Below, piece by piece: positions 36,103 to 47,159 of a stretch of 64,000 nt of DNA; position 1 is the stretch's first letter, and each line of letters opens with the position of its first letter. Below the pieces are notes generated by a model. It had not been told where the DNA came from. It saw only the letters and a list, made by a program, of their open reading frames with translations, and searched no databases. The DNA is taken from NCBI GenBank assembly GCA_015039315.1, contig WIDE01000084.1:1-64000 (forward strand), given 5' to 3'. Made by a program: the position numbers and the translations under genes. The stretch comes from Clavulina sp. PMI_390 (Eukaryota; Basidiomycota; Agaricomycetes; Cantharellales; Hydnaceae).

Positions 36103-38082
36103 TTAACATTTTTGCTGATAAAAATGGTTCATGAAGGTCCGCGAGGCCGTCATTGTGAGGTCGAATGTAGGGTGAGTAGCATTCTGAGCCGTGGCGAAGA
36201 GGAGGTATAGTGTCCATTTAGTACAGAGCGAATAACGTGAAAGGTGGGCAACAATACGGATGTACTCACGACACGGTTCGGCTTTCCGCCAACAATCTTG
36301 CTTGCTCCTTCGTCCTCCGCCCATGCCATGCTTGCAACGAAGGCCTTCTTCCTCAGCTCCTCTCCTTCACCCTCCTTGCTCGATTCAACCTCGAGGCCTT
36401 GGGATGGTGGGGCGACCCATTTCTGCTCTAATTCTTGCTGTCGGGAGGCCGGACGATGTACGTGGTGCTGAGCAGAAGAGAGGCCAGAAAGATTGTAAAG
36501 TGTGTGGTAGCCATCAGCAGGTTTTCCAGGTTTGTCCCGTAGGCCACCGGCTGAAGTCTGTGAGGAGACGAGGATAAAGCCCTGGAGAGCCTCTACGAAA
36601 TGATGTTAGTGAGTCGTTGAAGGCGCTTGGAATGATAATCTATTTGCATACGTCGATTATATAGGCTCCCTGTAGAATAGCATCAGCATAAGAAAACAAT
36701 CAGGAACCCTGTATAACGCACCATCATCATCCGCCCATTGATCATGATCCTCCTTGGGCTGTTCAGAAGACTGCGATGTTGAAATAGGAACGACGTTGGT
36801 GGGAGATGGCGCGGAATGCCCTATAATGTCCTCAAGAAGTGGGAATAATCCTCCAACCCACCAGCTGTAACATCCATCGACGAGCTTGTTTGTCCTTCCT
36901 CTGAAGCCACCTCCCTCGATGGGAAGCCCCTGCATATTGACAGCCCATCGATACAACCTCTTTACGTTAATTCCCATCCACTTTGAGGGGTCTGGATTTG
37001 GATCGAGCGTCTCAAGCAGAACGAGTGAGGCCAAAGCGCAAAAGGTGTATCCACCATGGGCTTCCCCTAGTGCAGGACGAGGAGATTCGAGCAAATTGTC
37101 GAGGCTGGGAGGGGAGCCGGAGAAATACGGTTGAGACGCAGCGCTAAAACCACCTTCGTAGGTTTGGCAACTTGGGTGGGTGTACGTAAGATTGATTGCC
37201 ACAGATGAATGCGGCGATCAAACATACCTGGCGATGAAGGCTCGTAGGCCCTTGATGAGCTCAGGGGTCATAAGATCGAGCATAGTGGCCACGACCAGCA
37301 TACAATATATCCCGCTGTGAAGCAATGCAAGTTAGGGGAGAAGGTAGGTGGAATAAGATAGGTACGTACCGCATGTCAACCTCCGCATTATGGCTCACAA
37401 GGAATGATCCGTCTGGCTGCTTCAGAGACATGAACCAAGCGTACATCTTTTTCCGGTCAATCGTATCCCACCCTACTTCAGCGCTACCAACGATCGCTAG
37501 GGAACAAACGGAAGCATAATTCGCTAGGAGATGAGCATTCTGGCCTGCGCCACCGGCAAAACCACCATTGGGATGTTGGAATCGCATTACTGTGTCAACA
37601 GCCCTGAAAGCTTACTCAGTCAGATGTTCTGCTGCATATATATATCGAAGAATCCTACCGTTTCTTGATAGTGTTGTCGAACGCGATACCCATCGTTTGA
37701 CATGCCTGAAGATTCCAGAACAGCAACCAGGGCTGGCTGGCATCTTGTGATGTGTACCGTTTAGGAAAACCTTGATAAATGTTCTTGGCGCCAAACTGGA
37801 TATGTGCCTTTACATTGAGCGTGGTCCTGTATTAGAGAACATAAAGAGGAGTTTGTGATGAATGTGATAATGACGCTCCGATAGCGATCGATGACTCCTA
37901 CTTCTCAGGATCAACAGTGGCGAATAACTCCTTAATCAGGTCCTCCGTCTCAAGCTATAAGCAGCAGCGCGCTCCGATCAGCCTTGTACAAGTCACGCCG
38001 ACACGAGATGAACACACACCTGAGTTAGAGATGTCTCTGTTGGATAGTGATCGGTGGGGGTCGGTTTCATCGTTATGGCCAT
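36103..38082 (-). CDS. RAM1: Protein farnesyltransferase beta subunit
   Basis: Nine exons on the minus strand: 38082-38020, 37954-37902, 37826-37659, 37603-37370, 37314-37228, 37170-36722, 36669-36652, 36592-36270, 36183-36103, giving 491 residues. With the alpha subunit it attaches farnesyl to CAAX proteins such as Ras and mating pheromones. The alpha-alpha barrel repeats are visible (FQHPNGGFAGGAGQ, RGIYCMLVVATML, CQTYEGGFS, GGYTFCALASLVLL). The zinc ligands of the family are in place: Asp and Cys in LVDGCYSWWVGG and His in YNLSGLSSAQHH. QGLPIEGGGFRGRTNKLVDGC is characteristic of farnesyl- not geranylgeranyl-transferase beta chains. Exon 7 is only 18 nt. A Met at residue 5 is an alternative start. 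Confidence 0.92.
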
Positions 38083-38247
38083 AGTTCGTCTGGCAGGATG
38101 GTGGAAAGCAAGATGCGGACAGAATGCGGGCCACAGAAGTCGATCATTAGAATGTACATAGTTGACAACAACAACAGCAAGGTACCACTACACGCCCAAA
38201 GACTGAAATAAAATGGAATAATATAGAGTGAACCGGAAGACAATAGC

Positions 38248-40357
38248 CTAAGCTTCCTGTTGATACTCGTCCCAATCATAATCATCATGGCCACCGCCAC
38301 CGTACTCGTCATCGTAGTTATGAGCTGGTGCCGAATTCCGACCAGGGGCAGACCAGTCAGAGTCAGACATGCGCTCAAGCCCAGAAAGATCCCGATCGCT
38401 TCCCGGTTGGTTTTTATCCTTCTTGGAACCCTGGCGGCTCTTCTTGTCTTTCTTGAAGCTGCGCTTGGCTTCGGTGGAAGGTATTTCGGCAGAGAGTAAG
38501 GCGGTGACTGCATCATAGTTGATTCGACGTGAGACATCTTTCTTCTTCTCGATCATCTTGCGCGTGGCTTCAGCTGGAGTCGAGCCCATGGGATTTGAGG
38601 AGTCTTTCGGCTTGGAAGGTTTGGACCGCTAACGAAGCCGAAGGTGAGACGATGGGACAGTTGAAAAGAAAGCAAATTGCTCGCACCTTCCGTTTCCGCT
38701 CCACGCCATCTTCTTTGTCTTGGTTTTTTGCTATTGCGGAAACTTCCATGTGAGTACCTGCATGAGCTAACAAGGGGAGAGATTGTGCAAGCGAACCTGC
38801 TTTTTCCTCCAGATACTCCTTGTTGAATTCGAACCACAACTTCATTTTCCTTGCCGTCTCATCGCTAGTGCAGAGATAACCCGAGATCTCGTCATCATCA
38901 AGATCCTCGAATGAATCAACTGCCTGAGCAGCAGAGTCGGGCTGCACATCGTCCTCCGGGGGTTGGTCGATCGCGGTGTTATTTGTTGATTGGAAGGGTT
39001 CCTCGGCGCCTTCAACAGCGGTACCATCGAGCGGAGCTGAATCGGAAGGGTGGTTGATAGACTCTTCATCTAGATCTCCGTTTCTGATCTTGTCGAGCAT
39101 TTCTTCTCCCTCCTTCACATGCTGCTCGATTTCACGCTCGATCAGTTCATAGTCCTCTTCATCCCCAGCTGGGAGGATGTTGAGGGCAGACTCGGATAAC
39201 GCGACGCTCGACTGACGAGAATGGTTGATGGTTTTTTGTGATTGTGATGAATCTGGGACCCGCGTGCCAAGCAGCCCTTTCCGACGTTTATGTGGACGAG
39301 ATATTTCGGCATCCTCCTCGTCATCAGCGTCTCCCTCAGGATCATGTTGACCGACGCCAGCGTACACAGCCGCTGCCTCTTCCACTCGGCGACGCTTCTC
39401 AAGACCACGGGTGTATGCAGGAGGATCGGCGTTCTGCTCCAACCAGACCGTTCGGAAGTCCTGGATAGTGAGCTCGCCACTCGGGGTGTTCACAAACTCG
39501 GAGAGTCTCTTCTGAATTGTGCAGTCAGAGATCTTGACGACCTGCATAATCTCTTCAACGCTGCGCCGGAAGTTGTTCATCCGAGCTGCAAGGAGGAGAG
39601 CGGCGCCACAGATTCCAGAGGGCCGGCGACCAAGATGAAGCCAATCGTTCTTGAATCGCCGAACGAGGCGCGTAGCATCCTCTGCAACCTTGGCCTCCTC
39701 CTCGCCGAACTCGAGAAGTGCGGCAAAGCGCCGAATATAGTGCGCGGGGTCAACGAGAGGGACCTGTTTCTCAAGGTGAAGACTCCGAACGAGCTTAGTA
39801 TATGTGGCTCCAAGCTCGAATACATTGATCTATTGACGAGCGTGAGCGGAGACAAGATGGATGCTTGATGGCCGTAGACGAACCCGAAGCTTGTCAGAGA
39901 AATCGATAAGCATGTGTGAAGTCTCGTTCTGACGGCAGGTAATGTAGAGACAGGCAGCGGCAACCTGTTTGCTAGAACGACCCTTGATGAAGTTGATGGC
40001 CACACAAACGTTGAAGTGTCGCCGGGCTTCTTCCTCGACTTTAGGGGGCAGCCTCATAGATATTGATACCTCATGGATCCTCTGTTTCCCTAGGCTGCGA
40101 ATTTCAGGACGGTACACTTACGGAAAATCGAGTCAGAATGGGTGAACTCACCATTGGCGATGACTTGCTCCCGGGACTCATAGCCTCCTGCTCCTGCTCT
40201 GTCTACAGAAGGGAGGATTTTACTACTAGTTTGAATACGTGAAGGTTTTTGGGTCATATTTACCACCACCAGCAGGCACATTTTTTCCATGGGCAATAGC
40301 TGCTCCAGATGAGCTCTCACCAAAGGTGACCTCAGCTACGATCACGCTTTCTTCCAT
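38248..40357 (-). CDS. BRF1: TFIIIB subunit BRF1 (TFIIB-related, RNA polymerase III initiation)
   Basis: Six exons on the minus strand: 40357-40264, 40202-40152, 40089-39884, 39829-38797, 38742-38687, 38628-38248, giving 606 residues from the first ATG. Two cyclin folds are visible (RRHFNVCVAINFIKGRSSKQ, ACLYITCRQNETSHMLIDFSD; INVFELGATYTKLVRSLHL, RRPSGICGAALLLAARMNNF). The BRF1-specific C-terminal block (RINYDAVTALLSAEI) and acidic stretches follow. The N-terminal zinc ribbon is not inside this ATG model. It is encoded in the same open frame just upstream (40358-40430, CRNCGNTD and CNQCGN), for which no AUG exists. The true start is therefore upstream. The 54-nt intron at 38743-38796 is stop-free and in frame. 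Confidence 0.9.
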
Positions 40358-40486
40358 AACATTTCCACATTGGTTACAGACCCCCGTCCCAATATCATAG
40401 TAGATATCGGTGTTACCGCAGTTGCGGCAGGCGGGTGGAGAGATGGGAGGTGGGCGCGGCGGGAGATCGAGGAGCCAGTTTGTTCA
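40358..40486 (-). CDS. BRF1: 5' extension of BRF1 encoding the TFIIB-type zinc ribbon, start codon not found
   Basis: Directly continuous with exon 1 of BRF1. It encodes CxxC...CxxC (CRNC and CNQC, 15 residues apart), the zinc ribbon that in BRF1 contacts Pol III. Reading upstream, the frame meets a TGA at 40484-40486 with no ATG. The 5' sequence between that TGA and the first Cys contains no AG dinucleotide, so no intron acceptor can rescue a start. An ATC codon occupies the place where homologues would be expected to start (ISPPACRNC). Near-cognate initiation, a point mutation or a base error in the assembly are possible. Confidence 0.7.
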
Positions 40487-40722
40487 GCTGTGCTGGTCGT
40501 CAACACTCACAAACAAGTTGGCTCTTCACCACCAAGAAACTTGGAATCGTTGTACAACAGCATGCGAGAGTCCCTACGAACGATTCGGAGCACATGTTGC
40601 TACAATTTCATACGAGTCCGACTCAACATAAGGAACATTTTTACATTGGTCTTTATCAACTCACAAACCCCCTAGCAAGTACAGTTCATGCGGTGTTCTA
40701 TCACTCAAGCCCCATTCTGTCC

Positions 40723-42532
40723 CTATCCTCGGAAATAAGGATCGTACTTGAGATTCTTGGCTAACTTCTCCCGTACTGCCTCGATGCTGCTGTAACCTGC
40801 AAGGCCCATGGTGATTGAAGTGTCAGTGAGCAGCTGTTTGATGATGGCTTCTACTCCCGCTTCCCCTTTGAGCGCGAGCCCGTACATATAAAGCCTTCCA
40901 ACTACATTTCCATTTAGCACTGCAAAGATAAATAAAGGATATATGACTTACGCAGAATGCCCTGAGCACCGAGGGCGAGAGCTTTGAGGACGTCTGGGCC
41001 GGTGCGGACCCCCGAGTCGAAAAGGACTGTGAATCTACCGGCGACTTGGGCCTCGCGGATCTTCTCTGACTTCATGATCTCGACAAGAGCATCCAGGGAG
41101 GCGATTCCGCCGTCAACTTGCCTTCCTCCTGTAAGTTGGAGAACGTAAGAGTGTGTCTGAAACGATGGGCAACAGCGGATAACATTTACCATGATTCGAC
41201 ACGACAATACCTTCGCACCCAGCATCAAGAGCCATCTCAGCGTCTTCAACAGCTTGGATACCCTTCAGTATGACTGGGCCATCCCAATTCTCCCTTACCA
41301 GCTTGAGATCTTCCCAAACCCGGAACTTCCCACTGTTCACATGTTGGCTCATCCACTCTTCTGAAAGGTAGACCCGTTGGCGTATGGCGTCCGCGTATGT
41401 GGAGCTCTGCTGAGATCCAGTCACCATGTTCAGGGTATCTGGGTCGTACGGATAGACAGGAGCATTGTGATGAGGCTTCAATCCGTAATCAGCCATGAAG
41501 CCGGGGTCCGAGAACCCCACCTGCGTCCCAACGCCATGCACGAAGGGAAGATAGGCACGCTCCAAGTCTACTGGCCTCCACCCGAGGATCATAGTGTCGA
41601 GGGTGACAATCAGTTTGGTATAGCCAGCGGCCTTAGCTCGTTGCAGGAGAGAAATAGTCGTTGAATCCTCCTCTGGCAAACCTCTATTCAGAAATCGAAC
41701 TGCTACGATACGGCATGGCACTTACTAGGCCAGTAGAGTTGGTACCATTTCTCGCCTTCAGGCACTTCCTTCACGACTCCCTCAATACTACGAGTCCCAG
41801 CGGTGCTGAGACACCATGGGACTCCACATTTCGCAGCTGCTCTCGCGGACGCAATCTCAGCCTCTGGGTGCATAATGCCTTGCACACCAACAGGACCAAG
41901 GATGATCGGCGACGGGTACTTTTTCCCTTCATGAAAGGCAATATTAGAAAGCTGCAAATCATTAGGCGGAATGTTGTTTTACCGAAGAGAGTAACCTGGA
42001 CGGACAAACAGCGTAGCAATAAGTATCCATCCACCAGGTCATGGTTGACTGCTCTCACCGAAAGATCGCGCTCGCTAGCGTCTACCATCATTCGTGGAAT
42101 GATTCTCCACCTTTCAAATGCGTCTCGGTTGGCCTTGTTGGTCGTGCCCAAACCGGCCGATCCAAAGACATAGCCAAAGGCCCCATCCTTGTCTACATGA
42201 GAGGATATGTCGAGTTTAACTTTCTGTACGCAGCTGCGGTAGAGAGAATGGAAATTGGACGTCTGTATGCGTAGCATACCTTTATTCAACTTCTCTCCAG
42301 CGAGCTTCTCGATCTCGTCCGGATTCACTGTCCCAAACAAGGGCAGAGTCTGAGAGATGTAGCGTGCTATATTATAATGCTGGAGACTTTGATCGAGCTT
42401 CTTGACCATGAAAGGACGATCCCTTTCTCTATCCTTCACCAGGGCGACGACATTTGGCGTTTCGACTGATGTGGCCTTGCCATCGGTAAGTGCTTGGGAT
42501 GTCTCAGTATTTACTGGGTCCATGTTGTGCAC
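40723..42532 (-). CDS. FMN-dependent alpha-hydroxy-acid enzyme, lactate 2-monooxygenase-like, copy A
   Basis: Seven exons on the minus strand: 42532-42280, 42192-42059, 41995-41983, 41926-41726, 41672-41190, 41128-40952, 40901-40723, giving 479 residues. The FMN barrel of the lactate oxidase/glycolate oxidase family is clear: PIILGPVGVQGIMHPEAE, GVPWCLSTAGTRSIE, TLDTMILGWRPVDLERAYLPF, DGPVILKGI with the FMN Lys, the catalytic His and Arg in VSNHGGRQVDGG, DSGVRTGPDVLKALALGA and VGRLYMYGLALKGE-like end. The GWRPVDL signature is what I associate with lactate 2-monooxygenases. Such enzymes oxidise 2-hydroxy acids with O2. Exon 3 has only 13 nt and is also present in copy B. The start could be the Met at 42523. 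Confidence 0.88.
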
Positions 42533-43326
42533 AGTGACCTCGATTCAGAAGTGTTTTGTGTTATGAAAACAAGGGGATGACAGTCTATGTCTACCAGCAC
42601 AATGGAGCAGACCAGCTCGGGGAGGTCGACTTGGTTAGCCGGAAGACGGGTGGGATCACCATTGAAGCCAATATTTAGCTGAACTTGCACAATTCAAGTT
42701 TCTCGGATTTCGGCGGCGCGCAAGACTCGATGAAGAGCTGGATCGTCACGGGTTCCCGCTCAGACTTGGGGTGACCGGGAAGAGCGGGTCCGGCTACCCG
42801 GACGGAGACTGACGTCACGAACTATGACATCGAGAAGATCACGATGAGTGTTTCCTCCTCTCCTCCTACGGCCCAGACCAAGGATTGTATTTGAAGACGA
42901 GGATTTGATTAACAGGAAAGCATTTTGGGTCAAAGTCTTGTTCCACATCTGCATTGGTCGGTATCGTGGTTCCAGTCTGATCAACATTCTCAGAAGACAG
43001 CAGGGTTTCGCACACCCGCCTCGTATTGTAGCTCTTATCAGTTCATAAGACTATAGGGTGGAGTGCTTCAATAACTCCTTCCTCAATGACTAGGTCGCCT
43101 TCCTCATTGCAAGATTGGTCGTAATCCGTGAGACAGACAAGCCGGTCAAAGAGTCTTGCTATAACGGTTCCTATCAGCTTCGCGAGGTATTGATACTGGA
43201 ACTACAACAGAAGAGCTGCTCGATTCATACACGTAATTCCTATTCAGGCTATATGCTACTATCTGGGTCCACTGCTCAAAAGCTGTCCAGCTGGATACCT
43301 CATCTATTTGACTCTCCCCACTATGT
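42533..43326. other. Spacer between the two FMN-enzyme genes, including the promoter of copy A
   Basis: About 800 bases without a supported gene. A promoter motif shared with copy B lies near 42667-42677. Confidence 0.4.
42667..42677 (-). promoter_or_regulatory. Conserved promoter element TAAATATTGGC upstream of copy A
   Basis: The minus-strand sequence TAAATATTGGC lies 135-145 bases before the ATG of copy A. The same 11 bases occur upstream of copy B at 45237-45247, where they overlap a better TATA box. It is probably a remnant core promoter inherited from the duplication. Confidence 0.4.
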
Positions 43327-45138
43327 TTAACCGTGGAAGTGAGGGTCGTACTTGAGGTTCTTCACTAGCTTTTCTCGTACCGCCTCGATATTGTTGTAAC
43401 CAGCTAAGCCCATGGTGATCGATACATCGGTGAGAAGCTGCTTGATGATAGCCTCAACCCCAGCTTCGCCCTTCAGCGCGAGCCCATACATGTAAAGACG
43501 TCCAACTGGATGACGAGTTAATTTCACAAGTCAAGGAAATGGTGTGATGACTCACGTAGCACTCCCTGAGCACCTAGGGCGAGAGCCTTGAGGACATCGG
43601 GGCCAGTGCGAATACCAGAGTCAAAGAGAACCGTGAACTTCCCCACAGCCTGAGCATCACGAATCTTCTCAGACTTCATAATATCAACGAGGGCATCAAG
43701 AGAGGCAATGGCACCATCGACTTGTCTTCCCCCTGTTAACCATAACTGATCAATGCGGGACCAAAACATCACGAGACGACGCGCAAATCTCACCATGATT
43801 CGAGACAACAATCCCTTCACATCCTGCTTCAAGAGCCATCTCCGCATCCTCCATAGCTTGAATGCCCTTGAGAATAATAGGCCCCTCCCAGTTCTCCCGG
43901 ATTACCTCGAGATCTTCCCAGACAGGAAACCTGCCACCATTTTCAAACTCAGAGAGCCACTCTTCTGAGAGAAACACCTGTTGGCGGATAGCGTCACCGT
44001 ATTTCGGGTTGTCATCCGACCTCATCGCCGCATTGAGACCATCTTGGTCATATGGGAAGGCAGGAGGCGTGTGATCAGGCTTCAAGTCAAAATTCGCCAT
44101 AAACCTGGGATCAGAGAGCCCTGTCTGTATACCAACCCCGTGCACAAACGGAGAATACGCGCGTTCCAGGTCCACCGGCCTCCAACCGAGGATCATGGTG
44201 TCAAGAGTGACGACCAACTTTGTATAGCCAGAGGCTTTGGCTCGCTGTAGAAGAGAGATTGTCGTTGTGTCCTTATCTGGTAGAAAATGAGTCAGCGGTA
44301 AGCTGAACTGTTTTCTCGGGCCATGGCACTTACTGGACCAATAGAACTGGAACCACTTTTCGCCCTGCGGCACTTCACTCACTACTGCTTCAATACTGCG
44401 AGTCCCGGCAGTGCTAAGGCACCATGGAACCCCACATTTTGCAGCCGCTCTTGCGGAAGCAATCTCGCCTTCTGGGTGCACCATACCTTGCACACCGACT
44501 GGTCCTAGGATAATTGGTGATGAATACTTGGTTCCTAGGTCGAGATGCTTTTAGAGTGCTGTAGACTGTTGAGGACAGGATCAACTCACCAAAAAGTGTG
44601 ACCTGAACGACCGCAAACCAACCAACAAAGTACCAGCCTGCTTTCAATGAGGACGTATTATTATGAATCTGGAACAGCACTCACTGAAATATCACGTTTT
44701 CCAGCATCCACCAACATCCGAGGGATGATTCTCCACCTCTCAAAAGCGTTGCGGTTGGCCCGATTCGTCGTGCCTAAGCCAGCTGATCCATAGACGTAAC
44801 CGAAAGCCCCATCTTTATCTATTTTGGAATGTGGACCGCGTTAGTATCGCAGTGTTGTGTCGCTGGGTTGTTAGTATGTGTGGGATACCTTTATTCAGCT
44901 TCTCCCCAGCAAGTCGCTCTATCTCGTCTGGGTTCACAGTGCCGAACAAGGCTGGGGTCTGAGATGTGTATCGTGCTAAATTGTACTGATAAAGACTTTT
45001 GTCGAGCTGCTTGACAATAAGTGGACGTTCTCTCTCTCTTTCCTTTATGAGCTCAGCAAGGGGTCGTTTTTGCGCTTCAGCGCCCCTCGCATTACGTTCG
45101 AGTATCGTGATCGGTGTTTCAGAGGTCCCCTCATCCAT
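43327..45138 (-). CDS. FMN-dependent alpha-hydroxy-acid enzyme, lactate 2-monooxygenase-like, copy B
   Basis: Seven exons on the minus strand: 45138-44889, 44818-44685, 44602-44590, 44534-44334, 44276-43794, 43732-43556, 43505-43327, giving 478 residues. Every internal exon has exactly the length of its partner in copy A, including the 13-nt exon 3. The same active-site motifs are present (SNHGGRQVDG, LDTMILGWRPVDLERAY, DSGIRTGPDVLKALALGA). An upstream in-frame ATG at 45219 would add 27 residues, but a TATA box at 45242-45249 would place the transcription start at or after it, so 45138 is preferred. It stands head-to-tail with copy A and has the same orientation as the glyoxalase II gene. Confidence 0.88.
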
Positions 45139-45236
45139 GGCAAGGAAAGAATATCTGACTCCTCGCTGACCAGAGGTTAATGTGGTCGGGGGAACAGCTC
45201 CTGAGAGGTTGGAAGACACGCTACATTGTCGCCGAG

Positions 45237-45249
45237 GCCAATATTTATA
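45237..45249 (-). promoter_or_regulatory. TATA box and shared promoter element of copy B
   Basis: On the minus strand this reads TATAAATATTGGC, a TATAAATA box about 105 bases before the ATG at 45138. The TAAATATTGGC part is shared with copy A. Confidence 0.45.
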
Positions 45250-45512
45250 GCACGCTACCAGAACAGAGAATAGTGGTAACTCGTCACGAGTCTAGATGAG
45301 GGGAAGGCGCAACGGAAGACCCGCTCCGAATATCGAAATCAACCCTGTCATGATCAAATCAATAATATAGAGTTGACTTCGCTTCAGGCATACTGTACCT
45401 GAAAGGCAGTGAACCGATGATTTGAGATATACATGCACAGCTCTAGGATCTACAACTTGGGTGCTATAGATATTCTTGTTGGCTTTGGAGGATTAGAAGG
45501 CGAATGCTGGAC

Positions 45513-46611
45513 TCAACCAGAAAATCCATTCTTCATTTCTCTCAATTTCTGCATGACCTCACTCCTATCCGAGGTACCCGTTGATTTTCTGCCCGAATAG
45601 AGAGTTGTCAAGGAGAGTTCCTGATCTGCCTCGGGTGCAAAAAGCGTACCTGACGGGACCAGATTCTAAGCGCATAAAGACATTCCACTTTTTTTCGTCA
45701 CCTATAGTGGATTTCCCAGTGGTAATCTTTTCAGCCTCCGCAATCTTGGACAGTTTCTTGATAGCTTCGTTTGCAGGGTCCACCTAAGCGCAAGATGTCA
45801 GTTCTTCAGCGGAATAACTCATAGAACGAGACCAGATGAACGGACACTGAGCGCAAAGGCGGCATTGCCGGCTGTATATTCGTGCCCAACGTAAACAACT
45901 GTTTCATCTGGAAGCGAGCCGAGATACGATAGCGCCTTATCCATCTCGTCGGCTGTCCCTTCAAAGAATCGCCCACATCCCGCGATGAATAGAGTATCTC
46001 TATGTCACAGAAGGCAGTCTAGTGAGCATGGCGGTTATGGTCGAGAGCTGGCAAATGATCACCGGGCGTACCCTGTGAAAACTCCACGCTCTCCCGAGGC
46101 CGCGTCTTCAACGTTGAAGCAAATAGAATCCTGAGTATGGCATGGGGTCGCAAGGCATCTTTGAGTAGCTCATGAGTCAGCAAGTGATGTCAAAAGCTGA
46201 GGATACAAAGCAAGTCTCAGCAGTCGTACCTGACGTTCAGACTGCCTATTTGAAGTTTATCCTGATCTCCGACTTGCTTAGTGAGCCCAGCAACTTTGTT
46301 GGAGCCTCCGTAAACGGTTACACCGGGAAACTTCTTGGCCTATTGGGAGAGGGTCATCCAAGGTATGAGTCGCAGTCCATTACTGGTATGAATACACTTA
46401 CGAATTCAACATTTCCACCCGCATGATCGTCGTGATGGTGAGTAGTTAATACGGCATCGACTTTGTCATGGGCGATCCCTTCTGCCTTCAACGCAGCCTC
46501 CACCTTTGTGACATCAAAGGGATCGACCACGGCAACCCTGCCAGAAGATGACGTATCGACGAGAAGATACGCGTAATTGTCGCTGCGAACAGGGACCGCG
46601 ACGACCTTCAT
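45513..46611 (-). CDS. GLO2: Hydroxyacylglutathione hydrolase (glyoxalase II)
   Basis: Six exons on the minus strand: 46611-46402, 46339-46230, 46158-46072, 45999-45846, 45783-45650, 45588-45513, giving 256 residues. It hydrolyses S-lactoylglutathione to glutathione and D-lactate, completing methylglyoxal detoxification. The metallo-beta-lactamase metal site [10 protein letters not shown] is intact, followed by further ligands in [10 protein letters not shown] (His), [15 protein letters not shown] (Asp) and YVGHEYT (His). The C-terminal glutathione-binding segment ([20 protein letters not shown]) is present. No mitochondrial presequence is evident. Its neighbours are two lactate-oxidising-type enzymes on the same strand, which suggests, but does not prove, a link through lactate. 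Confidence 0.93.
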
Positions 46612-47159
46612 TGCGGTTCTGGGTTCGAGAGCACGACGAAGACGGAATTATATGATGAGAGGCCCAGATATTAACGGGCGCACAGAGATCTTATTGCTTA
46701 TGCGCAGAACAGATCGTTGTCCTTACTTTGGAGATGAAGATATACTACGCAGTTGTGTCCAAGGGAAGACGTCACGATTTCTCTCCCTCCTGGCGTGGCG
46801 GAAAGCGTGAGAGCGGGGGTGGGTTACGGCTGAGCTTCCATGAAGAAGCCGAAATGGATAGGTCGCGTGGACGATAGTCTGCCTCCGCGTAACTGAGATC
46901 ATACAGGGCTCTGTGATGTTGAGGTAGACTTTGCGAATATGAATTCAAGACTTGGCTGGAGTCCAATTTGGGCGGCCGAGGGATTTGCTCGTCTCCCAAA
47001 TGCCAGAAAGTTCACACGTGTCGTCAATTGTTCAAGACTGTGTTGAATATCACGTGCCCGGGAATGGGAACAATTACTTTTCGAGATCTGCCACTGATTG
47101 CAGACTCGGATATCCAGGAATCCATCCTGCTGCAATTTCTAGTTATCACCGAGAGTCCA
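46612..47159. other. Divergent promoter region between GLO2 and the kinase-like island
   Basis: No gene seen. The frame of the kinase-like gene stays open leftward to 46968, but the alignment with its paralogue begins at 47160. Confidence 0.45.

Noticed and set aside
42059..42530. Contiguous 253-codon frame in FMN-enzyme copy A read through introns
   Set aside because: It leaves the frame of the FMN domain; comparison with copy B shows the introns and the 13-nt exon clearly.
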